From the NCBI GenBank assembly GCA_001512485.1, contig LFRV01000023.1:1-55208 (forward strand): DNA of 55,208 nt, written 5' to 3'. The notes under the pieces are model-generated. The model had not been told where the DNA came from, made no database searches, and saw only the letters and a program-made list of their open reading frames with translations. Source of the DNA: Clostridiales bacterium DTU069 (GTDB lineage Bacteria; Bacillota; Clostridia; DSM-8532). Both the position numbers and the translations under genes were made by a program. Shown here piece after piece: positions 8,421 to 18,634 of the stretch (within the stretch, counting starts at the first letter, position 1; every line of letters begins with the position of its first letter).

Positions 8421-11400
8421 ATGCAAAACACAATGGATAAAAAACGTCTTTTTAGAGACGTGTTTTATGAAATTACTACGGATGAAGAACTTCTGGAATC
8501 TTTCAGTCACGGTTTCGTTTCAAAAATAAAGTTTAATAAAAGTTCGGGCAGAATGGAAATACATCTCGAAATGCCGGGTATGGTCAAGGTTGACAAGGTT
8601 TTTGACTTGGAGGAATCCCTTAGCGGTTATTTTAATGTGCCTGTGTCTGTAATTCCGCATTTTAAAACAAATAAGATAGACTGTGTTTTTGTTAATAACC
8701 ACAAGGAAGATTTTATCCGGGTTATGGCCGGACAGTCGGGGCATTATGAGTGTTTGCTCGAAAACGCGGAGTTCATGCTTGAAGGCAAAAATTTATATGT
8801 TCATTTGTCTACTAACGGCGGCATGATCCTGCAAGCGGGCAATTGTCATAAACAGTTGGAGAAATTTTTCAACGATTGTTTTGGCGCAAGTATTTGCGTG
8901 TCTTTTATCGATCCGCCGTTTGATGAAGATGAAAGAAAAAGCTATATACGAAATAAAACCGTTAAAGAAGCGGAAGCGGTAAAAAAGATTATATATGATA
9001 CTGCGGAAAAGGCGGGAATAAACAATAACAAAAAAATAACGGAAAACACGCCGGTTTATAAGCATAAAAACGGTTCCGTGATATACGGCAGGGATTTTAG
9101 TGATGAAGCGGTGCCGATGTCCGAAGTAACGATTGATTCAGGGCGTATAACGGTTAAAGGCAAAGTAATCCGGATTGAAACGCGCCCTCTGAAAAACGGA
9201 CGGGTTTTGTTCTCTTTTGATATAACAGATTATACGCATACATTAACCGTAAAGTGTTTTTTGACCGAAAAGCAGCTTGCATCGTTAAGTGAGAGAATAC
9301 ACACGAATGACTGGCTGTTGGTTAACGGAGACGCCCAGTATGATACATTCGGCAAGGAACTTACTGTCAGGGCAAAAGCCATCAGGGCAACAAGCGTCGC
9401 GGAAAGAATCGACAATGCCGTGCAAAAGAGAGTGGAACTGCATCTTCATACAAAAATGAGTCAGATGGATGCGATAACTCCGGTTGAGGCCGTTGTGGAA
9501 AGGGCTGCAAAATGGGGACATAAAGCTGTCGCGATTACCGACCACGGTGTGGTTCAGGCTTTTCCGGATGCGCATTCGGCGGCAAAAAAGCATGGAATTA
9601 AAATTATTTACGGCGTTGAAATATATCTGCTCGGAGAAGAAAAAACAGGAAAAAAAGGTCAAATCGACTACAAAAATACGGATACCTTTCATGCAATACT
9701 GCTTGTGGAAAACAAAACGGGATTGAAGAATCTATACCGCCTGATATCGGAAAGCCATCTGAATTATTTCTATAAGAGACCAAGGGTTCCGAAATCCGTC
9801 CTGGCAAAGTACAGGGAAGGTCTTATCCTTGGAAGCGCCTGTGAATCCGGTGAAGTTTACAGGGCTGTTGCGGCAGGTAAAAGTGATGAAGAGATTATCA
9901 AAATAGCAGAATTGTACGATTATCTCGAAATACAGCCGATTGGGAATAACGGCTTTATGGTCGGTTCGGGCGAGGTTTCCGGATATGAAGAACTAAGGGA
10001 ATACAACCGTAAAATCGTTGAAATCGGCAGGGTTCTGAACAAGCCTGTTGTTGCCACCTGCGACGTTCATTTTCTCGACCCCGAGGATGAAATATTCAGG
10101 CGAATACTTCAGGCCGGCCAGGGTTATGATGATGCGGAAAGCCAGGCGCCGCTCTTTTTCAGGACAACCGAAGAAATGCTTCAGGAATTCTCATATCTGG
10201 GCGAAGAAACCGCTTTTGAGATCGTTGTAAAAAATACACAGTTGATATCGGACAGGATAGATGATATCTGCCCTGTACCCGATGGTACTTTCCCGCCTTG
10301 CATAGACGGGGCAGAAGAGGAGATAAAAAAAGTATCCGAAGAGAAAGCCGCGTCATTGTATGGGGACCCGCTTCCCGAACTGGTCCGGAAAAGACTTGAC
10401 AAGGAACTTGATTCCATTATAAAAAACGGTTTTTCGGTTATGTATATAATAGCGCGCAAGCTTGTATTAAAATCAATTGAAGACGGTTACCTTGTGGGAT
10501 CGCGCGGTTCGGTAGGCTCTTCGTTTGTCGCGTATTTAATCGGAATTACCGAGGTTAACTCGCTTCCGGCGCATTACAGATGTGAAAATTGTCTTTATTC
10601 CGAATTTTTTGATACAGGCTGCGGTTTTGACCTTTCCGATAAAAAATGTCCGAAATGCGGGCAGGTTCTTCAAAAGGACGGTTACGACATTCCTTTTGAA
10701 ACTTTTCTTGGCTTCGATGGTGACAAAGAGCCGGATATAGATCTTAATTTCTCAGGGGAATATCAGTTAAAAGCGCACAAAAATACTGAGGAATTGTTTG
10801 GGAAACAGCATGTGTTTAGAGCCGGCACTATAGCGACAATTGCTGAAAAAACGGCATTTGGTTTTGTTAAAGGGTATCTTGACGAAAAGGGAATAACAGC
10901 TACAAACGCCGAGATAAACCGGCTGGTGGCGGGATGTACGGGCGTTAAGCGCACCACCGGGCAGCATCCCGGAGGTGTCATGATTGTGCCGCATAATATG
11001 GAGATATATGATTTTTCACCTGTTCAAAGGCCCGCCGACGATGTGGATTCAAATGTAATAACCACGCATTTTGATTATAACGCGATCAGCGGACGAATCT
11101 TAAAGCTTGATATTCTGGGTCATGACGATCCTACGATGATTAAGATGCTCCAGGATATTACGAACGTTGATCCGAAGACGATACCAATAGGAGAAAAAAT
11201 GACGATGGAGATTTTCAGAAGCACGGAACCTTTGGGGGTTTCTCCGCAGGATATAGGCAGCGAAGTGGGAACTTTTGGTATACCGGAATTCGGCACAAGA
11301 TTTGTACGTCAAATGCTCGTGGAGACAAGGCCATCTACTTTTTCGGAACTGGTGAGGATTTCAGGATTATCGCACGGGACCGATGTATGGGCGAACAATG

Positions 11401-12152
11401 CCCAGGACCTGATAAAAAATAATATTGCAACCCTGTCAAATGTTATTACGACCCGTGATGATATTATGATATCATTGATTAATTATGGGATTGAACCGCT
11501 GAGTGCGTTTAAAATAATGGAGGACGTCAGAAAAGGAAAAGGGCTGACCGAAGAGTACGAAGAAACGATGAAGAAAGCTGGCGTTCCGGGCTGGTATATA
11601 GATTCCTGCAAGAAGATTAAGTATATGTTTCCGAAAGCGCACGCCGCGGCTTATGTAATGATGGCTTTCCGCATAGCCTGGTTTAAGGTGCATTACCCGC
11701 ATGCGTTCTATGCGGCGTATTTTACCGTCAGAGCCGATGAGTTTGACGCTGATATAGTCTCAAAAGGACGCGACACGGTGTTAAGATCAATAAACGAGCT
11801 GGAAAAGAAAGGTAACGACGCAACGCAAAGGGAAAAGAATCTTCTTACTATTCTGGAAGTCGCAAATGAAATGTATGCACGCGGCATCAACTGCCTTCCC
11901 GTGGATTTATATGAATCGGACGCAGCTCGCTTTATTATCACGGATAAGGGGATTCTTCCGCCGCTTAACACGCTTCAGGGACTTGGCGAATCTGCGGCAC
12001 GCCGTATTGCCGACGCGAGAAAAAAGGGTCCCTTCCTTTCTGTTGATGATTTAAAAATCAGAGCGGGAGTGAGCAAGTCAGTAATAGAAATACTCGACAA
12101 TCACGGCTGTTTGAGTGGTATGCATCTAAGCAACCAGATATGTTTTCTATAA
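8421..12152 (+). CDS. polC: DNA polymerase III PolC-type alpha subunit lacking the exonuclease domain
   Basis: This is the replicative DNA polymerase of Firmicutes. The N-terminal domain and OB fold are followed by a PHP domain starting at HLHTKMSQMDA (near 341), the polymerase core with PDIDLNFSGEYQ (catalytic Asp pair near 772 and 774), GVKRTTGQHPGG, FPKAHAAAYV and a C-terminal QICFL that resembles a clamp-binding motif. Usual PolC proteins have about 1,400-1,440 residues with a DEDD exonuclease inserted in the PHP domain. Here GVEIYLL (near 398) runs through about 20 residues straight into DTFHAILLVENKTGLKNLY (near 421). No VVFDVETTGL motif or other exonuclease signature is present, and the length is 1,243. 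I chose ATG 8421 because GGGG lies eight bases upstream. An in-frame ATG at 8364 would add 19 residues but has no clear ribosome site. Confidence 0.95.
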   Translation: MQNTMDKKRLFRDVFYEITTDEELLESFSHGFVSKIKFNKSSGRMEIHLEMPGMVKVDKVFDLEESLSGYFNVPVSVIPHFKTNKIDCVFVNNHKEDFIRVMAGQSGHYECLLENAEFMLEGKNLYVHLSTNGGMILQAGNCHKQLEKFFNDCFGASICVSFIDPPFDEDERKSYIRNKTVKEAEAVKKIIYDTAEKAGINNNKKITENTPVYKHKNGSVIYGRDFSDEAVPMSEVTIDSGRITVKGKVIRIETRPLKNGRVLFSFDITDYTHTLTVKCFLTEKQLASLSERIHTNDWLLVNGDAQYDTFGKELTVRAKAIRATSVAERIDNAVQKRVELHLHTKMSQMDAITPVEAVVERAAKWGHKAVAITDHGVVQAFPDAHSAAKKHGIKIIYGVEIYLLGEEKTGKKGQIDYKNTDTFHAILLVENKTGLKNLYRLISESHLNYFYKRPRVPKSVLAKYREGLILGSACESGEVYRAVAAGKSDEEIIKIAELYDYLEIQPIGNNGFMVGSGEVSGYEELREYNRKIVEIGRVLNKPVVATCDVHFLDPEDEIFRRILQAGQGYDDAESQAPLFFRTTEEMLQEFSYLGEETAFEIVVKNTQLISDRIDDICPVPDGTFPPCIDGAEEEIKKVSEEKAASLYGDPLPELVRKRLDKELDSIIKNGFSVMYIIARKLVLKSIEDGYLVGSRGSVGSSFVAYLIGITEVNSLPAHYRCENCLYSEFFDTGCGFDLSDKKCPKCGQVLQKDGYDIPFETFLGFDGDKEPDIDLNFSGEYQLKAHKNTEELFGKQHVFRAGTIATIAEKTAFGFVKGYLDEKGITATNAEINRLVAGCTGVKRTTGQHPGGVMIVPHNMEIYDFSPVQRPADDVDSNVITTHFDYNAISGRILKLDILGHDDPTMIKMLQDITNVDPKTIPIGEKMTMEIFRSTEPLGVSPQDIGSEVGTFGIPEFGTRFVRQMLVETRPSTFSELVRISGLSHGTDVWANNAQDLIKNNIATLSNVITTRDDIMISLINYGIEPLSAFKIMEDVRKGKGLTEEYEETMKKAGVPGWYIDSCKKIKYMFPKAHAAAYVMMAFRIAWFKVHYPHAFYAAYFTVRADEFDADIVSKGRDTVLRSINELEKKGNDATQREKNLLTILEVANEMYARGINCLPVDLYESDAARFIITDKGILPPLNTLQGLGESAARRIADARKKGPFLSVDDLKIRAGVSKSVIEILDNHGCLSGMHLSNQICFL

Positions 12153-12215
12153 CAATTATACGTATGTTTTATTACGGGAGGTAAAATATGTAAAAATAAA
12201 AAATGCATCATTATC

Positions 12216-12246
12216 CATAAAACATAAAAACATTTTATGTTTTATG
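12216..12246. terminator. 14-bp AT-only hairpin between polC and a convergent gene
   Basis: CATAAAACATAAAA (12216-12229), loop ACA, then its exact reverse complement (12233-12246). It lies between convergent genes, 64 bases after the polC stop. Both arms contain two copies of CATAAAA. It could be a weak bidirectional terminator, but it has very few G-C pairs and no clean T tail. Confidence 0.45.
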
Positions 12247-12278
12247 ATAAAGATACCTGAAAAGATGAAAGGCTGTCT

Positions 12279-12692
12279 TTAAGGCAAGGCTCTTAAAGCG
12301 GTAAACCCTTCATTGTGATATAAAAACAGAGCTTCTTCCCTTGTTTTAAAATACCGGGTAGCAATCTTTTCTGCCTGAGAGGCCTTCTCATGGCGTTTTG
12401 CCTGTACCTTTATCGTAGCCATTCCTCCGGCAACAAATGCCATGGCAATACAGCCAGCCTCTTCGCAGGCCTTATGTAATTTTGCAAATTCTTTTTGTGT
12501 TTCAGGATCATAAATCGGATCCATCTTCTCCATCATTGGGATATAACCCCATTTGCCGCCGAAACTTTTGCCTTTTGTAACAACATATTCAGTTAATTCA
12601 CGTACATCTTCCACGGTAGCCAGCCCAAAACCCTCCGTGTTGACAATATTCCGGCCCGGAACATCATATTTCTTTAGTTCCCAGGTTGCCAT
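12279..12692 (-). CDS. Conserved-looking small protein of unknown function
   Basis: The protein has 137 residues, no membrane helix and no signal peptide. The first half holds an alternating pattern (GRNIVNTEGFGLATVEDV), a conserved-looking GGKWGYIPMMEKMDP segment and then CIAMAFVAGGMATIKVQA, ending in an Arg/Lys-rich helix. The pattern is loosely like single-domain STAS or SpoIIAA-like proteins, but I cannot confirm that. The ATG at 12692 has GGAGG ten bases upstream; a GTG three codons earlier overlaps the ribosome site and is unlikely. It lies just downstream of a broken chemoreceptor gene on the same strand and may once have worked with it. Confidence 0.75.
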   Translation of the reverse strand: MATWELKKYDVPGRNIVNTEGFGLATVEDVRELTEYVVTKGKSFGGKWGYIPMMEKMDPIYDPETQKEFAKLHKACEEAGCIAMAFVAGGMATIKVQAKRHEKASQAEKIATRYFKTREEALFLYHNEGFTALRALP

Positions 12693-12725
12693 ACAAAACA
12701 CACCTCCAGTTTATTTAAAGCCTCT

Positions 12726-13941
12726 TTAATTTACCTTTCCGATTGTGTTCATGCTATCAAGAACATTATTGAACTGGTCATATATTACTCTTAATTTATC
12801 TTTTATTATCAGCGAGTTATCCGCGCAGTCACTTGCGGCCTGTGAAATATTATCGATATCGTGCAGCACGTTGTCCACGGATTTAAGAAGGTCGTTTGAA
12901 GTGGAATCAAAATCTGAAACCATACTTCTTACAAACGATGCGTCCTGGTTATATTTATCCGCTATCTCAAGCATTGATATATAGTCGCTGTTAACGTCGG
13001 TGGACATGAATTCCAGCAATTTGTTTGAACTGTCTGCAAGATGATTTACCGAATCTTTAACCTGGTCGGTGATGCTTTGAATTTTTGAAACAACACCTTT
13101 TGATTGTTCCGCCAGTTTTCGTATTTCTTCGGCTACAACCGTAAAGCCCCTTCCCGCTTCTCCTGCCCTTGCAGCTTCAATTGACGCGTTGAGTGCGAGA
13201 AGATTTGTTTGTGATGTAATTTGTACAATAGATTCAGATAAAATTGAAATTTGTTCAACTACTTTAGAGTTCTCTATTGCCTTTTCAAGCTCGGCCTTGG
13301 TTCCGTAAAAGACCATTTGAGCCTTCTGTTTAGAGTCTATTACCCGGTTTTTAAGATCTTCGGCCCGTTTTTCGATCTCTTCAACGGTTACAACACCCCT
13401 GTGATGTTTTCTCGGTGATAAATTGAACCGAACCGGCGATGTCCAGTGTGGAAGCGGCTATATTTTCGGAAGTGTCGGTAGTTTCGCCCATAATTTTAGC
13501 AAAATTGTCCGTTATTTCAATTGTGTCTTTGATTTCTGAACCGAGTATATCAAGGTCGTTCAAAATGACTTTATAAATATCGGTTTCATTCTCTTGTTTG
13601 CTTTTTTCATTGTAAGTTTTAAAAATACATTCCAATGCGTTTACAGCTTTTCCTATGTCGTCATCCGTTGATTTAAGAATTTTTGGTATTTCCTGATGCG
13701 TACTGTTTTGAACTGCCGATTGAATATAATCGGCTAATAATCTGTTAATTTTTTTTGTGAGTTCTGAAAGCAATCAATACAGGAAAACAAGCTATAAATG
13801 CAGTGAGTGAAAGAAGCATAATTAATATAATAAGTATGTCTGTTTGTCGGGTAACAATTTTCACGAGGCAAAGTATGGAGACGACAAGAAGCAGAGATAA
13901 TATAACAATTAATAACAATGAAACTTTGATTTTAGATTCAC
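12726..13941 (-). pseudogene. Methyl-accepting chemotaxis protein, frameshifted
   Basis: The signalling tip is intact and typical ([20 protein letters not shown], then [16 protein letters not shown]), so the family is certain. The frame breaks at about 13396. The upstream part ends TSQGCCNR-stop, while a shift there gives [18 protein letters not shown] and joins smoothly to the tip. An apparent extra TG in GGGGTGTTGT explains it. A second break near 13770 separates the coil from two membrane helices that are readable in another frame (LLLIVILSLLLVVSIL and ILIILIMLLSLTAFIA). A third seems to lie near the likely GTG start at 13941, which follows GGAGAG. Several breaks argue for decay rather than one sequencing error. 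Confidence 0.82.
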
Positions 13942-14102
13942 AAATAACTCTCCATTCTCCATGTTATACTTTATTCTTTATTCTTTATTCTTTTATATAA
14001 TTATATAATTTTAACAATAAAATTGCTAATTATTTCATAAAAATAGTTCTATTTGACAAATATTCCATAATTACTGCTCGTAAATTAAAGCAATTCAATT
14101 GT
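13942..14102. other. AT-rich gap upstream of the yerC-like gene
   Basis: No open frame of note is visible. The repeated TTTATTCTTTATTCTTTTAT stretch (13973-13995) is low-complexity. A TTGACA at 14053-14058 has no matching -10 box at the normal distance. Confidence 0.5.
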
Positions 14103-14131
14103 TTGACTTTATTATATCTGTTAGATAGAAT
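14103..14131 (+). promoter_or_regulatory. Probable promoter of the yerC-secA operon
   Basis: TTGACT (14103-14108), 17-base spacer, TAGAAT (14126-14131). It would give a leader of about 80 bases before the TTG start at 14221. Confidence 0.6.
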
Positions 14132-14220
14132 ATGAAATGTCAGGAGAAGATTTATAAAAACATTAATTGTTGCTCATACTTTTTCTCCATTATACAGTAT
14201 TTCTATATGGAGTGGTTTTT

Positions 14221-14526
14221 TTGAATAAAAAACTGCGGGATGAAGCTACCGATAAATTGTTTGAAGCAATCCTCCTTCTAAGAACCAAGGATGAATGTTA
14301 CAGTTTTTTTGAAGATATCGGTACCGTAGCCGAAATAAAAGCGTTTGCCCAGCGGTTAGAGGTGGCTAAAATGCTTAACGAAGGGAAAACATACCGTGAG
14401 ATTCACCAGAAGACCGGAGCGAGCGAGGCTACAATCAGCAGGGTTAACCGCTGCCTGAATTATGGTGCCGATGGTTATCGCATGATACTTGAAAGGTTGA
14501 AGGAGCAAGAAGAAAAGAGGGAATAG
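14221..14526 (+). CDS. YerC/YecD family TrpR-like DNA-binding protein
   Basis: The 101 residues resemble the small Firmicute YerC/YecD proteins, which share the TrpR-type helix-turn-helix. [20 protein letters not shown] is followed by [20 protein letters not shown], the recognition helix. The TTG at 14221 gives the family length and has GGAGTGG upstream; the upstream open frame to 14167 encodes a hydrophobic run with no homologue pattern. The regulator's target is unknown. It ends one base before the secA start, so the two genes are probably coupled. Confidence 0.85.
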   Translation: MNKKLRDEATDKLFEAILLLRTKDECYSFFEDIGTVAEIKAFAQRLEVAKMLNEGKTYREIHQKTGASEATISRVNRCLNYGADGYRMILERLKEQEEKRE

Positions 14527-14527
14527 A

Positions 14528-17254
14528 TTGAAATTACTGGAAAGAATGTTTGGTACTTACAGCGACAGGGAATTAAAGCGCCTTGAACCGCTTGTGGATA
14601 AAATAGAAGGGCTGGAAAGCAATATCGAAAAGCTTTCGGACAGCGAATTGAGGGCCAAAACGGATTTGTTTAAAAAAAGGCTTAACGCAGGCGAGACGCT
14701 TGACGATCTTTTACCCGAAGCTTTTGCTGTTGTGAGGGAAGCGTCAAAGCGCGTATTGGGAATGCGGCATTACCGTGTTCAGCTAATCGGAGGCATTGTA
14801 CTGCATCAGGGACGTATAGCCGAAATGAAAACAGGGGAAGGTAAAACCCTGGTCGCGACACTTCCTGTATACCTTAACGCTCTGGAAGGAAAAGGCGTCC
14901 ACATTGTTACCGTGAATGATTATCTTGCCCGCCGTGATGCGGAATGGATGGGCAAAATATACCAGTTCCTGGGCTTAAGTGTGGGTGTTATTGTACACGG
15001 TCTTGACAGCGGCCAGCGCAGAAAAGCATATAACTGTGATATTACCTACGGAACAAACAATGAGTTTGGGTTTGATTACCTCAGGGACAATATGGTTGTC
15101 TACAGGGAGCAGATGGTTCAACGCGGTCATAATTATGCCATTGTTGACGAAGTTGATTCAATTTTGATTGACGAAGCCCGGACGCCTCTTATCATATCCG
15201 GTCAGGGTGAAAAATCTACCGATTTGTACCAACAGGCAGACAACTTTGCTCGCACTTTAAAGAGAAAGGTATTTACCGAGACCGATGATAAATCCCATGA
15301 TGATGAAATTGACGCCGATTATGTTGTCGATGAAAAGGCGCATACCGCAACCCTTACAGCCAGAGGCATAGCTAAAGCTGAGAAATATTTCGGCGTTGAA
15401 AATCTTTCCGATATTGAGAATATGACGCTTTCGCATCATATAAACCAGGCTTTAAAAGCTCATGGTCTTATGAAAAGGGATGTGGATTATGTCGTAAAAG
15501 ACGGCGAAGTAATCATAGTTGATGAATTTACAGGGCGTCTTATGTACGGAAGAAGGTACAGCGAAGGGCTGCACCAGGCTATTGAAGCAAAGGAAGGAGT
15601 AACTGTTGAAAGAGAGAGTAAAACACTTGCAACAATTACATTCCAGAATTATTTCAGATTGTACAAAAAGCTCGCGGGCATGACCGGTACGGCACTTACC
15701 GAGGAGCAGGAATTCCAGGCTATCTACAAGCTTGATGTTATCGCGATACCTACGAACCTTCCCGTTATCCGCGTCGATCATCCGGATGTGGTATATAAAA
15801 GCATTAACGGGAAGTTTGAGGCTGTATTGAATGATATAGAAGAAAGTCATAAAAAGGGGCAGCCGGTGCTTGTCGGCACAATTTCAATAGAGACTTCCGA
15901 GCACTTGAGCCGGCTTTTAAAAAAGCGGGGTATAAAACATAATGTCTTAAATGCGAAATACCATGACAAGGAAGCCGAAATAGTCGCTCAGGCAGGTAAA
16001 CTCGGAGCCGTTACAATCGCGACAAATATGGCCGGCCGCGGAACCGATATAATGCTCGGAGGCAATCCGGAGTATCTTGCCAAACAAGAGATGCGCAAAC
16101 AAGGCATGGATGAGTATTATATAAATATGGCTACGAGCTTTCATGAGACAAACGATGAAGAGATATTAAAAGCAAGAGCTGTGTTTAAACAGCTTTACGG
16201 GGAATATAAGAAAGAAACCGATGCTGAAAAACTAAAGGTTATTGAAGCCGGTGGGCTGAAGATAATAGGTACCGAAAGACATGAGTCGAGGCGTATAGAT
16301 AACCAGCTCCGCGGACGTTCCGGCAGGCAGGGCGATCCCGGAGAGTCAAGGTTCTATATTTCTCTTGAAGATGATCTTATGAGGCTGTTTGGTTCGGATA
16401 GGCTTCAGGGAATGGTAGACATGCTTGGGCTTGAAGACGACCAGCCGATAGAACACCGTATGCTTTCAAACGCTATTGAAAACGCCCAGAAGAAGATCGA
16501 AGGGATAAACTTCAACCGCCGCAAAAACGTGCTCCAATATGACGATGTTATGAACCAGCAGCGCGAAGTAATATACAAGGAGCGCTACAAGGTGCTTAAC
16601 GGCGAGAACCTTAAAGAAAACTTCCTTAAGATGATTGAAACGACGGTTGATTACATTATCAATCTATACTGCAGGGAAAGCCCTCATCCTGAAGAATGGG
16701 ACTGGAAAGCACTGAAGGCGTACGCCGAAAGCATCGTCTTGCCGCAGGGTTCGATACGGCCCGAAGGTTTTGATATGGAAACCCTTACCGCCGACGAACT
16801 GAAAGAAGAAATCGTTAAAATTGCGTTCAAAAAATACAATGAACAGGAAGAAACTTTCGGCAGCGAAATAATGAGAGAACTGGAACGGCGGATTCTTTTG
16901 AAGAATGTCGATGAGAAGTGGATGGACCACATCGACGCCATGGAACAGTTAAAGCATGGCATTGGGCTCAGAGCGTACGGGCAGCGTGATCCTATCGTTG
17001 AATACCGTATGGAAGGCTTTGACATGTTTGATGAAATGATACGGAATATCCAGCAGGATTCGATACGCGAAATAATGCATATAAGAAAGGAAAACATTAC
17101 GGTACAAAGAACACAGGTAGCGAGACCCATAACAGCGACTCACGGAGGGGATACGGTGAGAAAACCGAAAAAACGCGAATTTGAAAAGGTCGGCCGTAAT
17201 GATCCATGCCCCTGCGGGAGCGGGAAAAAATACAAAAAATGCTGCGGGGCATGA
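14528..17254 (+). CDS. secA: Preprotein translocase ATPase SecA
   Basis: SecA drives secreted proteins through the SecYEG channel by ATP hydrolysis. The 908 residues contain Walker A MKTGEGKT near residue 100, the helicase-like [15 protein letters not shown] near 206, [15 protein letters not shown], the [11 protein letters not shown] motif and a C-terminal zinc-binding [13 protein letters not shown]. The start is TTG, one base after the yerC-like stop, and the N-terminus [20 protein letters not shown] fits the family. The length is slightly above that of short Firmicute SecA proteins and includes the full C-terminal tail. Confidence 0.98.
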   Translation: MKLLERMFGTYSDRELKRLEPLVDKIEGLESNIEKLSDSELRAKTDLFKKRLNAGETLDDLLPEAFAVVREASKRVLGMRHYRVQLIGGIVLHQGRIAEMKTGEGKTLVATLPVYLNALEGKGVHIVTVNDYLARRDAEWMGKIYQFLGLSVGVIVHGLDSGQRRKAYNCDITYGTNNEFGFDYLRDNMVVYREQMVQRGHNYAIVDEVDSILIDEARTPLIISGQGEKSTDLYQQADNFARTLKRKVFTETDDKSHDDEIDADYVVDEKAHTATLTARGIAKAEKYFGVENLSDIENMTLSHHINQALKAHGLMKRDVDYVVKDGEVIIVDEFTGRLMYGRRYSEGLHQAIEAKEGVTVERESKTLATITFQNYFRLYKKLAGMTGTALTEEQEFQAIYKLDVIAIPTNLPVIRVDHPDVVYKSINGKFEAVLNDIEESHKKGQPVLVGTISIETSEHLSRLLKKRGIKHNVLNAKYHDKEAEIVAQAGKLGAVTIATNMAGRGTDIMLGGNPEYLAKQEMRKQGMDEYYINMATSFHETNDEEILKARAVFKQLYGEYKKETDAEKLKVIEAGGLKIIGTERHESRRIDNQLRGRSGRQGDPGESRFYISLEDDLMRLFGSDRLQGMVDMLGLEDDQPIEHRMLSNAIENAQKKIEGINFNRRKNVLQYDDVMNQQREVIYKERYKVLNGENLKENFLKMIETTVDYIINLYCRESPHPEEWDWKALKAYAESIVLPQGSIRPEGFDMETLTADELKEEIVKIAFKKYNEQEETFGSEIMRELERRILLKNVDEKWMDHIDAMEQLKHGIGLRAYGQRDPIVEYRMEGFDMFDEMIRNIQQDSIREIMHIRKENITVQRTQVARPITATHGGDTVRKPKKREFEKVGRNDPCPCGSGKKYKKCCGA

Positions 17255-17304
17255 TGCCGGATTAATATATTCCGGTTTACCCCATGTAAAAAAGAAGGAT
17301 TGTA

Positions 17305-18600
17305 ATGGACTATAAAGACGCTGTTGCATACATTCACAGCCTTGAGCGGTTTGGAAGCAAGCCGGGTTTGGAAAGGATTGGGGCTCTTGTTGAGCGCCTG
17401 GGAAACCCCCAGGACAAACTGAAATTTATTCATATCGCTGGAACAAACGGAAAAGGATCAACTGCGGCTTTTATTTCAAGCGTTTTGACCTGTGCCGGGT
17501 ATTCGACCGGATTGTATACATCGCCGTTTTTAATCCGTTTTAATGAAAGGATAAAAATAAACGGGGAAGAAATACCTGACTCGGATCTTGCCGAATACGC
17601 GTACAGGGTTAAAACAATAATTGATAAAATGGTTGAAGAAGGGTATGAGCATCCAACCGAATTTGAAACAATAACCGCGCTTTCTTTTTTATACTATTAT
17701 GAAAAAAAGTGTGATGTTGTTGTTCTTGAAACAGGCATGGGAGGACGTTTTGATGCCACGAATATAATAAAATGCCCGCTCGTGTCCGTTATTACGAAAA
17801 TATCGCTTGATCATACTCAAATTCTCGGAACTACGTTGGACAGCATAGCGTTTGAGAAGGCGGGCATTATAAAACCCGGCGGAATTGTTGTGACATATCC
17901 GCAGGAAAAACCCACAGGTGAAACAATTAAGGCGGTATGTGACGAAAGAAATGCCCGACTTATATCTGCCGATGCCAATGACATAAAAATGATCGGGATA
18001 AAACCCGGGAATATGATTTTTAACCATAGGGATTACGGCATAATTAAAACAGGAATTGTCGGAATTCATCAATTACACAATGCGGCAGTCGCACTGAAGG
18101 TAATAGAAGTACTTAAATCATCAGGTTTTGATCTGGACCGAAAGGATATACGTACCGGATTTTTAAAAGCGTCATGGCCGGGACGTTTTGAACTTATTGG
18201 ACGCAAACCGGATTTTTATATTGACGGGGCGCATAATCCTGATGGTGTAAGGGCTTTTATCCAAACATACAGAAAAATTTATCCAAAACAGAAGGCGATT
18301 ATTATTTTCGGCGCATCAAAAGATAAGGATTATGACACAATGCTCCGCGAACTTTCGACAATTGCGGAAGGGTTTATTGCGGTAGCCGCGGATACACCCC
18401 GCGCTCTGCCCGTAAAAACACTTTCAATTGAAATGCGAAAGTATTGTAAAAATGTTGAATTTAGTGATACAATAGAAGAAGCAGTGACAATGTCGTATAT
18501 GAAAGCAGCGAAAGCTCATGTCATCGCAGCTCTCGGTTCTCTTTTTTACATCGGACAGGTGCGAGAAATTGTAGGTAAAATAGCATCACGCAGTTTTTAA
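17305..18600 (+). CDS. folC: Folylpolyglutamate synthase / dihydrofolate synthase
   Basis: It adds glutamate residues to folates and may also make dihydrofolate from dihydropteroate. The 431 residues are of Mur-ligase type: P-loop GTNGKGST at 46-53, VVLETGMGGRFDATN, SLDHTQILG and a C-terminal domain with YIDGAHNPDG. The ribosome site AAGAAGGA precedes ATG. It follows secA by 50 bases and may be in the same transcript. Tetrahydrofolate made through this step feeds the glycine cleavage system encoded further along. Confidence 0.95.
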   Translation: MDYKDAVAYIHSLERFGSKPGLERIGALVERLGNPQDKLKFIHIAGTNGKGSTAAFISSVLTCAGYSTGLYTSPFLIRFNERIKINGEEIPDSDLAEYAYRVKTIIDKMVEEGYEHPTEFETITALSFLYYYEKKCDVVVLETGMGGRFDATNIIKCPLVSVITKISLDHTQILGTTLDSIAFEKAGIIKPGGIVVTYPQEKPTGETIKAVCDERNARLISADANDIKMIGIKPGNMIFNHRDYGIIKTGIVGIHQLHNAAVALKVIEVLKSSGFDLDRKDIRTGFLKASWPGRFELIGRKPDFYIDGAHNPDGVRAFIQTYRKIYPKQKAIIIFGASKDKDYDTMLRELSTIAEGFIAVAADTPRALPVKTLSIEMRKYCKNVEFSDTIEEAVTMSYMKAAKAHVIAALGSLFYIGQVREIVGKIASRSF

Positions 18601-18634
18601 TAATCGGATAACCTTATAAACAGGGGTGTTGGGT

